From Candidatus Woesearchaeota archaeon (lineage in GTDB: Archaea; Nanobdellota; Nanobdellia; Woesearchaeales; JACQSR01): a DNA stretch of 6,616 nt. Position numbers and translations under genes: made by a program. The stretch is from the NCBI GenBank assembly GCA_023255615.1, contig JAHFLI010000001.1, forward strand, positions 1-6,616. Reading direction: 5' to 3'. The stretch's first letter is position 1; every line of letters begins with the position of its first letter. This document shows, piece after piece, positions 6,592 to 6,616 of this stretch. The notes under the pieces are model-generated. The model saw only the letters and a program-made list of their open reading frames with translations, searched no databases and was not told the DNA's origin.

Positions 6592-6616
6592 ATTTTTTTC
6601 AGTTTTTCATTGGCTT
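6592..6616 (-). other. Short A-rich leader or end of an upstream gene
   Basis: These 25 bases precede the ATPase start. On the minus strand they are A-rich with no clear Shine-Dalgarno site. In one frame the sequence stays open and ends in a TGA that forms an ATGA overlap with the ATPase ATG (stop at 6590-6588), as in two junctions downstream. In another frame a stop lies at 6601-6599. Either could be the tail of another operon gene, but 25 bases are too few to decide. Confidence 0.25.

Overview
The window is almost entirely coding and A+T-rich. It holds one plus-strand gene cut by the left edge and a five-gene minus-strand operon running from the right edge toward it. The gene types suggest an archaeon, possibly a euryarchaeon or DPANN lineage. 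The clues are a secreted membrane-anchored protein with three Ig-like (COG1361/CARDB-type) domains sitting between a MacB-type ATPase and two FtsX/MacB-type permeases, and a biotin-synthase-related radical SAM protein of archaeal flavour. This assignment is an inference from gene content; no rRNA, tRNA or clear promoter is present to confirm it.

Left end (1-972, plus strand): the 3' part of a radical SAM enzyme. The reading frame is open from base 1, and the three cluster cysteines lie upstream of the first ATG at 55. The true start is therefore outside the window. The cysteine spacing is CX4CX2C rather than the canonical CX3CX2C.

Right to left (6591-869, minus strand), in transcription order: (1) a LolD/MacB-type ABC ATPase, 225 aa; (2) a 409-aa exported protein with a signal peptide, three Ig-like repeats, a C-terminal membrane helix and a basic tail; (3) and (4) two colinear paralogous MacB/FtsX permeases of 407 and 406 aa; (5) a 458-aa MATE-family antiporter. 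Spacings are +9 nt, then overlaps of 4, 4 and 8 nt, and each downstream gene has a Shine-Dalgarno site inside or across the end of the gene before it. This points to one translationally coupled transcript whose promoter lies beyond the right edge.

Likely joint function: the ATPase dimer powers a probably heterodimeric FtsX1/FtsX2 permease. The Ig-like protein would be the extracytoplasmic partner, taking the place that MacA fills in bacteria. The co-translated MATE protein would add an ion-gradient-driven exporter. The substrate cannot be read from sequence. The MATE and radical SAM genes converge and overlap by 104 bp, so the usual intergenic terminator space is missing. A T8 run at the MATE stop codon is the best terminator candidate for the operon. 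No mobile elements, CRISPR arrays, RNA genes or long non-coding stretches were seen.
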